Shown here in pieces: positions 37,320 through 46,594 of a DNA stretch of 64,000 bases. The notes beneath the pieces were generated by a model that was given only the letters and a program-made list of their open reading frames with translations, did not search any database and was not told where the DNA came from. Numbering within the stretch: position 1 is the stretch's first letter; the number at the start of each line of letters is the position of its first letter. The stretch covers positions 62,001 to 126,000 of the forward strand of contig CAVZCK010000028.1 in assembly GCA_963773735.1 (NCBI GenBank), written 5' to 3'. Origin of the DNA: CAVZCK01 sp963773735. Its GTDB lineage: Bacteria; Pseudomonadota; Alphaproteobacteria; Rhizobiales; Rhodomicrobiaceae. The position numbers and the translations under genes are program-made.

Positions 37320-38285
37320 TAAATCCCTCTACAGCAGAAACTGGCAATTGGTTTGGTAGCGTTGGGGCTTATGCCGCGTCCGCTCAGAGCCGGTTTCAAC
37401 GGCGCCAGTTGCGGATCGAGCGCGGCGCGGCTCAGGCGAGCAGTTCCCTTTATTCCTGGTTCGAGGCCAACAGCGACACGGCCTCGACAATCGGTTTGGT
37501 TGCGTGCGTCATCTTCTACGCATTGACGGCGGCCTACGGCTTGTCGGTCAGCGGACAATGGAGCGCCGCACGCCAGGTCATCATCTCCGCCGCAAATGAT
37601 TTGGCCTTGGGGGCCGGATTCGAGGTCAAGGCGGTGCAGGTCGAAGGTCGGCAAAATCTGAAAGACGCGGATATTGCCGCCGCCTTGGGCGCCCATGACG
37701 GCATCTCGATCTTTTCCTTCGATACCGACGCCGCGCGTGACCGGCTCAAGCAGAATGGCTGGGTGCGCGAAGCGCGGGTGATGCGGCTCTTGCCCTCGAC
37801 GCTGGTCGTCGAGATCGAGGAGCACCAGCCCTTCGCCCTCTGGCAGGAAGGCGGCAAGACCGCCGTCATCGATGCGGAGGGGCGCGTTCTGGCGCTCGCC
37901 TCGCGGGCCGAGTTTCCAAACCTTCCCGTCGTCATGGGAGCCGGCGCGGCTGCTCCGGCCAAGGAGCTGATCGAGGTGCTCGCTGGCCTTCCCGAGCTGA
38001 AGAAGCGCGTCGGCGATATGGAGCGGATCGCGGGCAGGCGCTGGGATCTCGTGCTCGACACGGGGATGCGCGTAAAACTGCCGGCAGACCGGCTTTACCG
38101 GGGCGCTCGCCGATCTCGGCGTCATCGCCGCGAAAAATCCGGCGGCCTTCTACGAAATCTCCGAAATGGATTTTCGCGTCCCGGCACAGTTTACGGTGCG
38201 GCTGAAGGATTCCTCGGAAAAGGGCCGCAAGAAATTTCTATCCTGGCTTTCGAGCGCCAATGACAGGGAGAGCCGCGGATTTTAA
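37307..38285 (+). CDS. ftsQ: Cell division protein FtsQ (one frame break)
   Basis: FtsQ is a bitopic divisome protein that recruits FtsL and FtsB. A cytoplasmic tail of about 60 residues precedes one helix (TIGLVACVIFYALTAAYGL), then a POTRA domain (FEVKAVQVEGRQNLKDADIA) and the beta domain. A one-base insertion in GGGG near 38098 breaks the frame; the true end reads GVIAAKNPAAFYEISEMDFR and VPAQFTVRLKD, with a stop at 38283-38285. The start codon is TTG inside ddl. Corrected length is about 325 residues. Confidence 0.9.
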
Positions 38286-38331
38286 AGCAGGATCTTCGAT
38301 GGAAACAGTTCGGCGCCGTCATCACCGGAGT

Positions 38332-38444
38332 CTACCTCTCCAAAGGGGAGAGGCCGGAATGGGTCAGCATTCCGGGTGAGGGGATCATGCCCATCGATAG
38401 TTTGTAACCCCTCACCCCGGCCCTCTCCCAATGGGAGAGGGGGT
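38332..38444. repeat. REP-like palindromic element, copy 3 (ftsQ-ftsA, diverged)
   Basis: Two modules are present: CCTCTCCAAAGGGGAGAGG followed by GGAATGGGTCAGCATTCCGG and GTGAGGGG, then CCCCTCACCCCGGCCCTCTC and CCAATGGGAGAGGGGG. Compared with the copies at 29881 and 35262 the modules are in reversed relative order and shorter. The rest of the 298-base gap to ftsA shows no gene. Confidence 0.8.
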
Positions 38445-38583
38445 TCTAAGAGCAAGTGCGATTGTCTCGGTTTGAAACGCTCTTGCCCTAGTGGGTTGTG
38501 CGAAAGGCTTTTAACAGGTCCGGATACCGCAAGATGTGGCGTTGCGCGGGGCCGGACCGGAAAGACAGTCAGCGGGGCAGTGA

Positions 38584-39880
38584 TTGCGAACGAAAGCTCG
38601 CAGATATTCCGGCAGTGAGCGGACCGTCGTCGTCCTCGACATCGGCACGCGCAAAATGTGCTGCCTGCTCGCCCGGCTGATGCCGTGGTCGCACTGGCAG
38701 GACGCGCCGGCCCTGTCGTCGCGCATCCGCATCACCGGCTATGGCTATCAGCTCTCGCGCGGCGTCGTGGCGGGGCGCATCTCGGACATGGAGGCGGCCG
38801 AGCGCACCGTGCGCAGCGTCGTCGCCAAGGCCGAGCGCGCAGCCGACGTCACCGTCAACGAGGTCTATGTCACGGCCTCCTTCGGCCCGCTCGTCAGCCA
38901 GAGCTTTACCGCCAGCGTCGATCTGCCGTCAGGCGCGGTCACGGCGCGCGACACCGACCGGGTGATCCGCGCAGCCACCGAATACGCCTCGCGGGGCGGC
39001 CAGACGGTGCTCCACAGCGTCCCCTTCGGCTATACGCTCGGCTATGAGAGCGGCATCACCGATCCGCTGGGCATGGTCGGCGACACGCTGAAGGTCGACG
39101 TTCACACCGTCTCGGCCGACGCGCTGCCGCTGAAAAATCTGAAACTGTGCATCGAGCGCAGCCATCTCTCCGTCTCGGGGGTGGCCGCCGCGGCCTATGC
39201 GAGCGGGCGCGCGGTGATTTCCGACAGCGAGGCGCAGACCGGCGTCACCTGCATCGATATGGGCGCCGGCGCGACCGGGGTCGCGGTGTTCTCCGGCGGC
39301 GCCTTCCTCTATTGCGACTCGATCGACATCGGCGGCAATCACATCACCAACGACATTGCCCACGCCCTGTCCGTGCCGCTGATCGAGGCCGAGCGGCTGA
39401 AGACGCTCCATGCCTCGGTTTTTGCGGCCGGCGAGGGGATGTGCGACCGCGTCCTCGCCGAGGACGAAGAGGAAGATGCCGGAGTTGCTTTCGCGCCACA
39501 TCGCAAAAGCAGAGCTTTCCGATCTTGCTCGAATCCGCTTAGAGCAGATCTTTGCAGACGTTCGCGACCGGTTGCGTGCCAGTGGCGTCGCCGCCATGTC
39601 GGGCCATCGGGTGGTGCTGACCGGCGGGGCGAGCGAATTGGTCGGAGCGGCCGAGCTTGCCGGGCAGATTCTCGGCAAGCAGCCAAGGCTGGGGCGTCCC
39701 CGCCCGGTATCTGGCTTGCCGGGACCGGAAGCGGGGCCGGCCTTTGCCGCGCCGATCGGCCTGCTCATCCATCTGCTTGACGATGATCTGAAGCTGGAGA
39801 AGGCGCCCCCGCCCGAGATCATCGCGACGAGCCAAGGCTATCTGGCCAGAGTCGGCCAGTGGATACGGGAAAGTTTTTAA
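38584..39880 (+). CDS. ftsA: Cell division protein FtsA (one frame break)
   Basis: FtsA is the actin-like protein that anchors FtsZ to the membrane. The reading starts at a TTG (38584) directly after a stop, with TVVVLDIGTRKMCCLLARL near residue 14, GRISDMEAAERTVRSVVAKA and later TCIDMGAGATGVAVFSGGAF. A one-base insertion near 39477 shifts the frame; it then continues MPELLSRHIAKAELSDLARI, VVLTGGASELVGAAELAGQI and the amphipathic membrane-targeting end VGQWIRESF. Corrected length is about 431 residues. The N-terminus is a little unlike other FtsA, so the start is uncertain. Confidence 0.92.
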
Positions 39881-39933
39881 GCCGTGACGGCGCGGGGCCG
39901 ACAGGATGCGGGGAAGAGACTGACGAGGCTGCC

Positions 39934-41524
39934 ATGAGCATCAATTTGAAACTTCCATCGCTGACAGAGCTGCGTCCGCGGATCACCGTCGTCGGTGTCG
40001 GCGGCGCGGGCGGCAATGCCGTCAACAACATGATCCAATACGGCCTCGAAGGCGTCGAGTTCATCGCCGCCAACACCGACGCTCAGGCGCTCTCGATGTC
40101 CGCCGCGGGCTGCCGTGTGCAGATGGGCATCACCATCACGGAAGGGCTCGGCGCCGGCTCGAAGCCGGAGATCGGCGCGGCGGCGGCCGAAGAGGCGCTT
40201 GAGGAGATCCGCTCGCTGATCGAAGGCTCGAACATGCTGTTCATCACGGCCGGCATGGGCGGGGGAACCGGCACCGGCGCGGCGCCGGTCATGGCGCGCG
40301 CGGCCAAGGAAATGGGCATTCTGACCGTCGGCGTCGTCACCAAGCCGTTCGAATTCGAAGGCCAGCGCCGGATGCGCGTGGCCAATGAGGGCATCGTCCA
40401 GCTCGCCGAATATGTCGACACGCTGATCGTCATCCCCAATCAGAATCTGTTCCGCATCGCCAATGAAAAGACGACTTTTGCCGACGCCTTCCAGAAGGCG
40501 GACGACGTTCTCAAATCCGGCGTCTGCTGCATCACCGATCTGATGGTCAAGGAGGGGCTGATCAATCTCGATTTTGCCGACGTCCGCGTGGTGATGCAGA
40601 ACATGGGCACCGCGCTGATGGGCACCGGCGAGGCCGAGGGCGAGCAGCGCGCCTTGCGCGCGGCGGAGGCGGCGATCTCCAATCCGCTGCTCGATGAAAT
40701 GTCGATGCGCGGCGCCAAGGGCCTCTTGATCAGCATCACCGGCAGTTTCGATATGACGCTTTACGAGGTCGAGGAGGCGGCGTCCCGCGTGCGCCGAGAG
40801 GTCGACCCGGAGGCCAATCCCGACATCAACATCATCGTCGGCGCCACCTTCGACCATTCGATCGAGGGCCGCATCCGCGTTTCGGTGGTGGCGACCGGCA
40901 TCAATTCCGGCCAGCAGCCTCATGTCGCCAAGGCCAATGAAGCGCTGAAAAGCGCGCGGCTGATGGACCGCATTGGCTCGCCTGCCCGCGCCGAACGGGA
41001 CCGGCCGCCGCCGCGTCAGGAAGCGCCGCAGGAGTCCTGGCAGGGCTCGGGCAATGTCACCATCGAGCCGCGCTCGCCGAAATATCTGGGCAGGCAGCGC
41101 CGGCGGTCAGGGCCGCTCGCCTCAGCCGCAGACGCCGCGTTTTGAGCCGCAGCCGCCGGCCAAGCCGATCCGCCCGCCGCGCCGCCCGCTCACGGGCAAG
41201 GATTTCCCCGAGCTTGCCGCGCATGAGGCCGAAATGCAGGGGCAGCGCGATCTCGGCATCAAGCGCCGCGGCGGTCTGCTCGACTGGGTCACCGGCCGGA
41301 CGCGCGGCGCCCCCGATCCGATGCCGCAGGAGCGGGTGATGCCGACTCTCGAATCAAACAGCACGGGCGGCCGTTCGCGCGATCATGGTTTTGACGGCCC
41401 TGGCGATCCCGGTGCCGCGGATGAGCCTGGCCAGCCGGGTCGTGATAAAAAGGGCACAGACCGCGGGCGGAATGGCGAAGAGCCATTCGAAATCCCGAAT
41501 TTCTTCAAACGGCCTATCAATTAG
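39934..41524 (+). CDS. ftsZ: Cell division GTPase FtsZ (one frame break in the linker)
   Basis: FtsZ is the tubulin-like GTPase of the division ring. RITVVGVGGAGGNAVNNMI starts near residue 16, the tubulin signature GGGTGTGAAPVMARAAKE is near residue 110, and the core ends at about residue 330. A one-base insertion near 41088 truncates the raw frame. In the next frame the Pro-rich linker continues and ends in the conserved C-terminal peptide FEIPNFFKRPIN, which binds FtsA and other partners, so the break cannot be real. Corrected length is about 529 residues. GAGG precedes the ATG. A terminator follows at 41547. Confidence 0.95.
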
Positions 41525-41873
41525 GCAGCGTTCAATCGAGCCTGATAAATCCTTGATTTAAAGGATTTTTTTGCCATCCGCTGCGGGAAGACCCGTAGCG
41601 GAGCGAGCTTTGCGTGTAAGGTTCGTCCCGAAATCTTTCAAATCGTAACAGACTGTAAAAAACCGTGATTTGCCGGAGCAAAAGCGGCCGGCCTAAGTTC
41701 GCCGTGGTCGGACGCATTGGCGTAGCGCGCAACAGCCGGAAACGAAAATTCCAAGCCGGCAAGCATCTTGAGCCTTCGGGCCTCGCGCGCAAAGCCAACG
41801 CATCGGAACGGGGGGCAGGTCCGTCAGTTGGGGAACGCGGACCTCGCCATTAGGGGAAAGATAACGGCGAACC
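41525..41873. other. ftsZ-lpxC intergenic region
   Basis: The gap holds the terminator at 41547-41572 and then the leader of lpxC, where its promoter must lie. No gene or repeat is visible. Confidence 0.5.
41547..41572 (+). terminator. Rho-independent terminator after ftsZ
   Basis: AAATCCTT and AAGGATTT form a perfect 8-base stem with a 6-base loop (GATTTA), and the second arm runs directly into a seven-T tract. It lies 22 bases after the ftsZ stop and would end the long dcw transcript before lpxC. Confidence 0.8.
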
Positions 41874-42830
41874 ATGAAAACTCACTCGGGGGGTTGGCAG
41901 ACAACGATCGATAGTGATCTGGTTCTGTCTGGAATTGGTGTCCACAGCGGGGCTGAAGTCTCCATCATCCTCCATCCTGCCGAAGCTGGCACGGGTTGGA
42001 CCTTCCTGGTGAATAACGGCTGTGGCCGGCTCGTTCGCATTCCCGCCGATTTCCGCATGGTTTCCAACGTCACGCTCTGCACCGTGCTGAGCGATGCCAG
42101 CGGCGCCTCGGTGGCGACGGTCGAGCATCTCCTGTCCGCCCTGCGCGGCATGAATATCGACAATGTCGAGATCGAGATCGAGGGCGGCGAGCTTCCGATC
42201 ATGGACGGCAGCGCTGCGCCCTTCGTCGAGGCGATCGACGAGGCCGGCATCCGCGTTCTCGACGAGCCGCGCCGCTGGGTCAAGGTGCTCAAGCCGGTCC
42301 GCATCCAGGACGGCAAGTCCTCCGCCGAGCTTCGCCCCCATTACGGCAGCCGCTTCGAAATCGAAATCGACTTCGAGACCCCGTTCATCGGCCGCCAGCA
42401 GCTCGAAATCGACCTGACCCCGTGCGTCTATCGCCGTGAAATCGCCCGCGCCCGCACCTTCGGCTTCATGAAGGACGTCAAGGCGCTCTGGGCCGCCGGC
42501 CGCGCGCTCGGCTCGTCGCTGGAAAACACCGTCGCCATCGGCGATGACCGCATCCTCAATCCCGAAGGGCTTCGCTTCAAGAACGAGTTCGTGCGCCACA
42601 AGACGCTGGACGCCATCGGCGATCTGGCGCTGGCGAACGCGCCGATCCTCGGCGCCTATCGTTCCGTGCGCGGCGGCCACCGGATCAACACCATGATGCT
42701 GAAGGCGCTTTACGAAAACCGCTCGGCCTGGACCGTGGTCGAGACCGAGCACAGCTACGTCCGCGAAGTCGGCCACGCCCCGATCGGCGTTGGTCTTGCG
42801 CAGCCGGTTTTCGCCGCCGACCGGGGCTGA
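41874..42830 (+). CDS. lpxC: UDP-3-O-acyl-GlcNAc deacetylase LpxC
   Basis: LpxC is the zinc-dependent committed step of lipid A synthesis. Zinc ligands are visible in TVEHLLSALRG (His near residue 84) and in HKTLDAIGDLALA (His and Asp near 242-246). The catalytic His is in RGGHRINTMML near residue 267. FGFMKDVKALWAAGRALGSS is also typical. Length is 318 residues. It follows ftsZ after a terminator, so it likely has its own promoter in the 349-base gap. Confidence 0.96.
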   Translation: MKTHSGGWQTTIDSDLVLSGIGVHSGAEVSIILHPAEAGTGWTFLVNNGCGRLVRIPADFRMVSNVTLCTVLSDASGASVATVEHLLSALRGMNIDNVEIEIEGGELPIMDGSAAPFVEAIDEAGIRVLDEPRRWVKVLKPVRIQDGKSSAELRPHYGSRFEIEIDFETPFIGRQQLEIDLTPCVYRREIARARTFGFMKDVKALWAAGRALGSSLENTVAIGDDRILNPEGLRFKNEFVRHKTLDAIGDLALANAPILGAYRSVRGGHRINTMMLKALYENRSAWTVVETEHSYVREVGHAPIGVGLAQPVFAADRG

Positions 42831-42851
42831 TCGCCTCTGGTTGCATCACGC

Positions 42852-42881
42852 AGCCGTCCGCTTCCCCATGAGCGGGCGGCT
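42852..42881 (+). terminator. Probable terminator hairpin after lpxC
   Basis: AGCCGTCCGCT and AGCGGGCGGCT form a stem of about 11 pairs with one mismatch and an 8-base loop, followed by a short TTT run. It lies 21 bases after the lpxC stop. Confidence 0.55.
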
Positions 42882-43055
42882 TTGCCTTTAGGGGTCTGCC
42901 GATCGGCCAAACGCGGAAAAATTGAGCAAAAAAACACCACAATCCCCGTGTTCCGTCATCGGGCCGACTCGCATTAGGATTTTACCGCTGTTTCGGCCGG
43001 GGCGCTGTATTGCAAAGGCCGCTTGGGCTCAAGCGTCGACAGGATCGGGGAACCT

Positions 43056-43913
43056 ATGAACGTCCGGACTCTCTGCAAAGCGGCTGCACTTCTGATGCTC
43101 GCTGGCCAGCTTGGGGGCTGTGCTTCGGGATCGCTGTTCGGCGGCAGCGACGACACGCCGACCGTCGAGACCAAGCCGCCGGACGTGCTCTATAAGGAAG
43201 CCAACGCCAAGCTCGATGGCGGCGACTACACCGAGGCCGCGAAAAAATTCGAGGAGGTCGACCGCCAGCATCCTTATTCGAACGAGGCGCGCGAGGCGAC
43301 CATTATGGCGGCCTTTGCTTATGAAAAGGCCAATAAGCTGCCGGAAGCCGTGGCGGCGGCCCGGCGCTATCTGGAGCTGCATCCGGGCACGAAAGAGGCG
43401 GCGCTCGCGCAGAATATCATCGCCTCCTCCTATTACGACCGCATCAATGACGCCACGCGTGACCAGGGCGACACCAAGAAGGCGCTGACCGAGCTGGAGA
43501 CGCTGGTCAACCGCTATCCGGACAGCCGCTATGCCGAGCAGGCCAAGAAGCGCATCCGCGTCGCCCGCGACGTGCTGGCGGCCTCCGAGATGAATGTCGG
43601 CCGCTGGTATCAGAAGAAGGGCGAGTATCTCGGCGCCATCAACCGCTTCCGCACGGTGGTCACCGACTATCAGACCACCGCGCATGTCGAGGAAGCCTTG
43701 ATGCGGCTCACCGAGTGCTATTATGCGCTCGGCATTACCAATGAGGCGCAGACCGCGGCGGCCGTGCTCGGCCACAACTTCCCGGACAGCAAGTGGTACA
43801 AGGACGCCTACGCACTGCTTGAGGCCAATGGTTTGCAGCCGCATGAGGATTCCGGCTCCTGGATCAGCCGCCAGTGGCAGAAGATCGCCGGCAGCTCGAA
43901 CAAAGCAGGGTGA
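43056..43913 (+). CDS. bamD: Outer membrane assembly lipoprotein BamD
   Basis: BamD is an essential lipoprotein of the beta-barrel assembly complex. The start MNVRTLCKAAALLMLAGQ leads to a lipobox LGGC with the acylated cysteine at residue 22. TPR-like pairs follow, with YKEANAKLDGGDYTEAAKKF, ELETLVNRYPDSRYAEQAKK and the BamD block MNVGRWYQKKGEYLGAINRF. Length is 285 residues. I chose the ATG at 43056 for the signal peptide. The usual next gene, recN, is not here; the 285 bases to the next gene show nothing. Confidence 0.95.
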   Translation: MNVRTLCKAAALLMLAGQLGGCASGSLFGGSDDTPTVETKPPDVLYKEANAKLDGGDYTEAAKKFEEVDRQHPYSNEAREATIMAAFAYEKANKLPEAVAAARRYLELHPGTKEAALAQNIIASSYYDRINDATRDQGDTKKALTELETLVNRYPDSRYAEQAKKRIRVARDVLAASEMNVGRWYQKKGEYLGAINRFRTVVTDYQTTAHVEEALMRLTECYYALGITNEAQTAAAVLGHNFPDSKWYKDAYALLEANGLQPHEDSGSWISRQWQKIAGSSNKAG

Positions 43914-44198
43914 TGACGGGGGCGAGGGCCCGGCGGCGCGATGCTTGCCTCCGACGGTTCGCCGCCCACCTGCCTTTGCGCTGAATATTCATGGCCGTCG
44001 CCCCGGAAATGCCGAAGGCAGTGTCCGGGGTCTATTGGTTTTTCAGCAAATTCCTACCGGAGTTCATAGCGATTGGGCCCCGGCTCTCACGGCCGGGGCG
44101 GCGCCGAATATCCTGCTGCGCCTTGCCAATGGTGATCGCCAAGGCGGCGCGGGGCACGAACTGCGGCTCAACGCGTCCGCCTCATCGGCAACCGGCGC

Positions 44199-45116
44199 TC
44201 AGGCGTGCGCCCAGGCCTCGCGGATGACGCGCTTGGTGTTGGCGATGATCAGCGCGGAGGTCTCCTCCGCCAGCAGCGGGCGCACTTCGGCGCTGACGAT
44301 GGGCGGATTGTCCTTGTTCAGAAGACCGTGCTTCAGCAGCAGCTTGAAGTAATGGCAGACGTCCTTGGTATCCAGCGAGCCGCCGGGGACGCCGAAGCGC
44401 GGCTGCAGGTCGCCATAGAGGAAGTGCTTCCTATCCTCGACCACGCAATTGCCGATATGGAAATGCAGGAAGAAATCCTTCACCAGCGGAATGGCTTTTT
44501 CCGGCTTCTCCTTGAGCAGCGGGAAATGCGACAGATCGGATAACAGGCCGAAATTGTCGAACTCGTCCGCCACCGGCCGCGCCACCTCCGCCGCATCGGC
44601 GAAATGGCCGATCAGAAATTCCTTCTCGATGTCGCGGTCGAAGATCTTCAGCGTGACGACCATGTCGCCATGCTGCTTGGTATAGCGGCAGATCTCGTAG
44701 AGAAAATCGATGAAATGCTTCTTCGCCTCGGGACGCTTCTCGTCGCCTGGGTCTTTCCCCGAGCTGACGCGGAAGAAGGAGGCGCCGAATTCATAGGCCT
44801 CGTCGACGCATTTCTTGATGATGTGGAGGACGCGCTTGCGCTCGGCCGGATCGAAGGCATGCGGATTGAGCTTCATCGGAAAGGCGGTCGGCTGCGTCGC
44901 ATAGGCGACGGTCAGGTGCGAGACCGCCAGCATCTTGCGGGCGATGTCGCGGTCGCGCGTGTCCTCGCAGGGGCCGATCTCGACCGCCGTCCAGAAATCG
45001 TCCTCGCAGATCGTGCGCAGCGTCTCGACATAGGTCGCGTGCGACTGCATCAGCTCGGGAAACGCCTTAAAATGCACCAGCCCCGGCTTCATGTAGCCGT
45101 ACATCAAGTCCTGCAT
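44199..45116 (-). CDS. TIM-barrel sugar phosphate isomerase/epimerase-like protein
   Basis: The 305-residue protein resembles the xylose-isomerase-like TIM barrel family, with TAVEIGPCEDTRDRDIARKM near residue 40, GASFFRVSSGKDPGDEKRPE near residue 110, and LLSDLSHFPLLKEKPEKAIP and FLHFHIGNCVVEDRKHFLYG further on. His/Asp/Glu residues at strand ends could bind a divalent metal. The start at 45116 has GGGAGGAGC upstream. No neighbouring sugar genes indicate a substrate. It is a single gene on the minus strand. Confidence 0.8.
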   Translation of the reverse strand: MQDLMYGYMKPGLVHFKAFPELMQSHATYVETLRTICEDDFWTAVEIGPCEDTRDRDIARKMLAVSHLTVAYATQPTAFPMKLNPHAFDPAERKRVLHIIKKCVDEAYEFGASFFRVSSGKDPGDEKRPEAKKHFIDFLYEICRYTKQHGDMVVTLKIFDRDIEKEFLIGHFADAAEVARPVADEFDNFGLLSDLSHFPLLKEKPEKAIPLVKDFFLHFHIGNCVVEDRKHFLYGDLQPRFGVPGGSLDTKDVCHYFKLLLKHGLLNKDNPPIVSAEVRPLLAEETSALIIANTKRVIREAWAHA

Positions 45117-45284
45117 GGGAATAGCTCCTCCCTCGGCGACGCTTGTACTGTGGGAGTTACATTCAAACATATTTAGATCACTATGTCATCGGCCCATCGG
45201 GAGCCCCTGATGACGACGGATAGAGGCTCGTCATAAGGGGCAGATCCCGATCGTCATCAGCGTGCCCAGCGCAGCCGTCCGCCG

Positions 45285-45788
45285 TCACCCAGCCATCCGC
45301 TTGCCGGTCTCCAACAGCGATTTGAGATCGCTGAGAATCCACGGCCAGCCGCCAGCGCCCTGCGCCGGATCGCCGCCGCCGGAAACCATGCCGGCGACGA
45401 TCGGTGCGCCCGCAACGTCATGGGTGATGGTCACGATGCAGGTTCCATCCTGGTTCTCCCTGATCTCATAGGTCAGGCGGGTTGGGGTTTCCGCCGCGGT
45501 GTTCGCGTCAAAGAGCGGATGCCAGGTTTGCACCAGCTTGCGCGGCGGGTCGCTTTCGATGACCTCGCCGACGATGATCTCCTCGGGCAGGCCCATGGAT
45601 CGCATCTCCGCGCTTGCCTTATGGGAAAACCGGCCCCCCGCTTTCATATCGAATTCGACCCGGCCGCCATAGCCGTAGCGCTCGGTCCATTCCGGCTGGG
45701 TGATGGCGTCCCAGATCGCCTGGGCCGGAGCCTTGATGTAGACGCGGTAGACCTGAATGGTTGGGCTTTTATCCGTCACGATTATCAT
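45285..45788 (-). CDS. SRPBCC (AHSA1-type) protein
   Basis: The 167-residue protein reads IQVYRVYIKAPAQAIWDAIT, PEWTERYGYGGRVEFDMKAG and IIVGEVIESDPPRKLVQTWH, the typical AHSA1/SRPBCC layout of a ligand-binding helix-grip fold. It overlaps the upstream ArsR-type regulator by 20 bases, so the two form a translationally coupled operon. ArsR-SRPBCC pairs are common in alphaproteobacteria and of unknown physiological role. Confidence 0.9.
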   Translation of the reverse strand: MIIVTDKSPTIQVYRVYIKAPAQAIWDAITQPEWTERYGYGGRVEFDMKAGGRFSHKASAEMRSMGLPEEIIVGEVIESDPPRKLVQTWHPLFDANTAAETPTRLTYEIRENQDGTCIVTITHDVAGAPIVAGMVSGGGDPAQGAGGWPWILSDLKSLLETGKRMAG

Positions 45789-46104
45789 CCCTTTCTTCGA
45801 GCTCGGCCTTGAGCGCGGTGAGCGCTAAGACCTCGCGTGCCTTGTATTTGCCGATCCACCTCTCGTAGATCAACTGGATCGGGACGGGGTTGAGAAAGTG
45901 CAGCTTTTCCCGGCCCGACCGGCGCGTGACCACAAGGTTCGCCTCTTCCAGAACGCGCAAATGCTTCATGACGCCGAAGCGTGTCATCTCCAGCCCGGAC
46001 TCCAGCTCCTTCAGCGTGCGGCCGTCGCGCTGGAACAGGAGGTCGAGCAGGAAACGGCGCGTTGGATCGGCAAGTGCCTTGAATACGATGTCATCGTCGG
46101 TCAC
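45769..46104 (-). CDS. ArsR-family winged-helix repressor
   Basis: The 111-residue protein begins MTDDDIVFKALADPTRRFLL, the standard ArsR start, and has the recognition helix region EMTRFGVMKHLRVLEEANLV. The wing is in VVTRRSGREKLHFLNPVP. No metal-binding cysteine pair (ELCVCDL type) is present, so it probably does not sense metal. A perfect inverted repeat at 46118-46137 directly upstream is its likely operator. Confidence 0.93.
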   Translation of the reverse strand: MTDDDIVFKALADPTRRFLLDLLFQRDGRTLKELESGLEMTRFGVMKHLRVLEEANLVVTRRSGREKLHFLNPVPIQLIYERWIGKYKAREVLALTALKAELEERDDNRDG

Positions 46105-46117
46105 GAGCGGGGAGAAT

Positions 46118-46137
46118 AGGTGACAAAATAGTCACCT
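46118..46137 (-). promoter_or_regulatory. Operator for the ArsR-SRPBCC operon
   Basis: AGGTGAC-AAAATA-GTCACCT is a perfect inverted repeat with 7-base arms and a 6-base AT-rich centre. It starts 14 bases upstream of the ArsR start codon, where bound repressor would block transcription. This is the expected geometry for an autoregulated ArsR dimer site. Confidence 0.8.
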
Positions 46138-46594
46138 GTCAAGATTGGGAATGATGGGCCTGCAGGTGGGGTCGTTGAAATCCAAATTTTCTGCATCGCA
46201 CAAAAGGCGAGAATCCTCTTTCCGCAGCGATTACGCACCCTCGGACACGTCGCACGGCTCGCGCGTATCGAGGTGAACCGACCGAGGCTTCCCATTGGGA
46301 CAAGAAAAGTCGCGTGTGTCAGGATTTCCTTACTCGCCTGATCGGTTCCCAAGCCATGTGCGTCGGAGCTGATCTACCGCGCCAACCGGTCACCGTTGGC
46401 ACTAGCTAGCATCCAGGGGGCGTCGGCGACCACACATGGCGACACCTCCTTCGACTGGATGTTCGAGCGCTGACGGGTGCCCCAAGACAAGGTCCACCAG
46501 CGATCCGAAAAGTAAGAGATCCGCGAAGGGCCTCGAAATCCGTTGTCGCGCAAGGCTGATCGCCCCTAAGCCGCTGAGGGCAGATCAGGAACGA
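46138..46594. other. Intergenic, no supported gene
   Basis: Short frames cross this stretch but none resembles a protein. No repeat, RNA gene or terminator is evident. Confidence 0.5.

Noticed and set aside
39470..39490. Programmed frameshift in ftsA or ftsZ
   Set aside because: No slippery heptamer is present at either break, and unrelated genes in the window show the same type of insertion, so error is the simpler explanation.
43991..44227. Open frame after bamD
   Set aside because: Composition is random and it runs into the antisense isomerase gene; no ribosome binding site.
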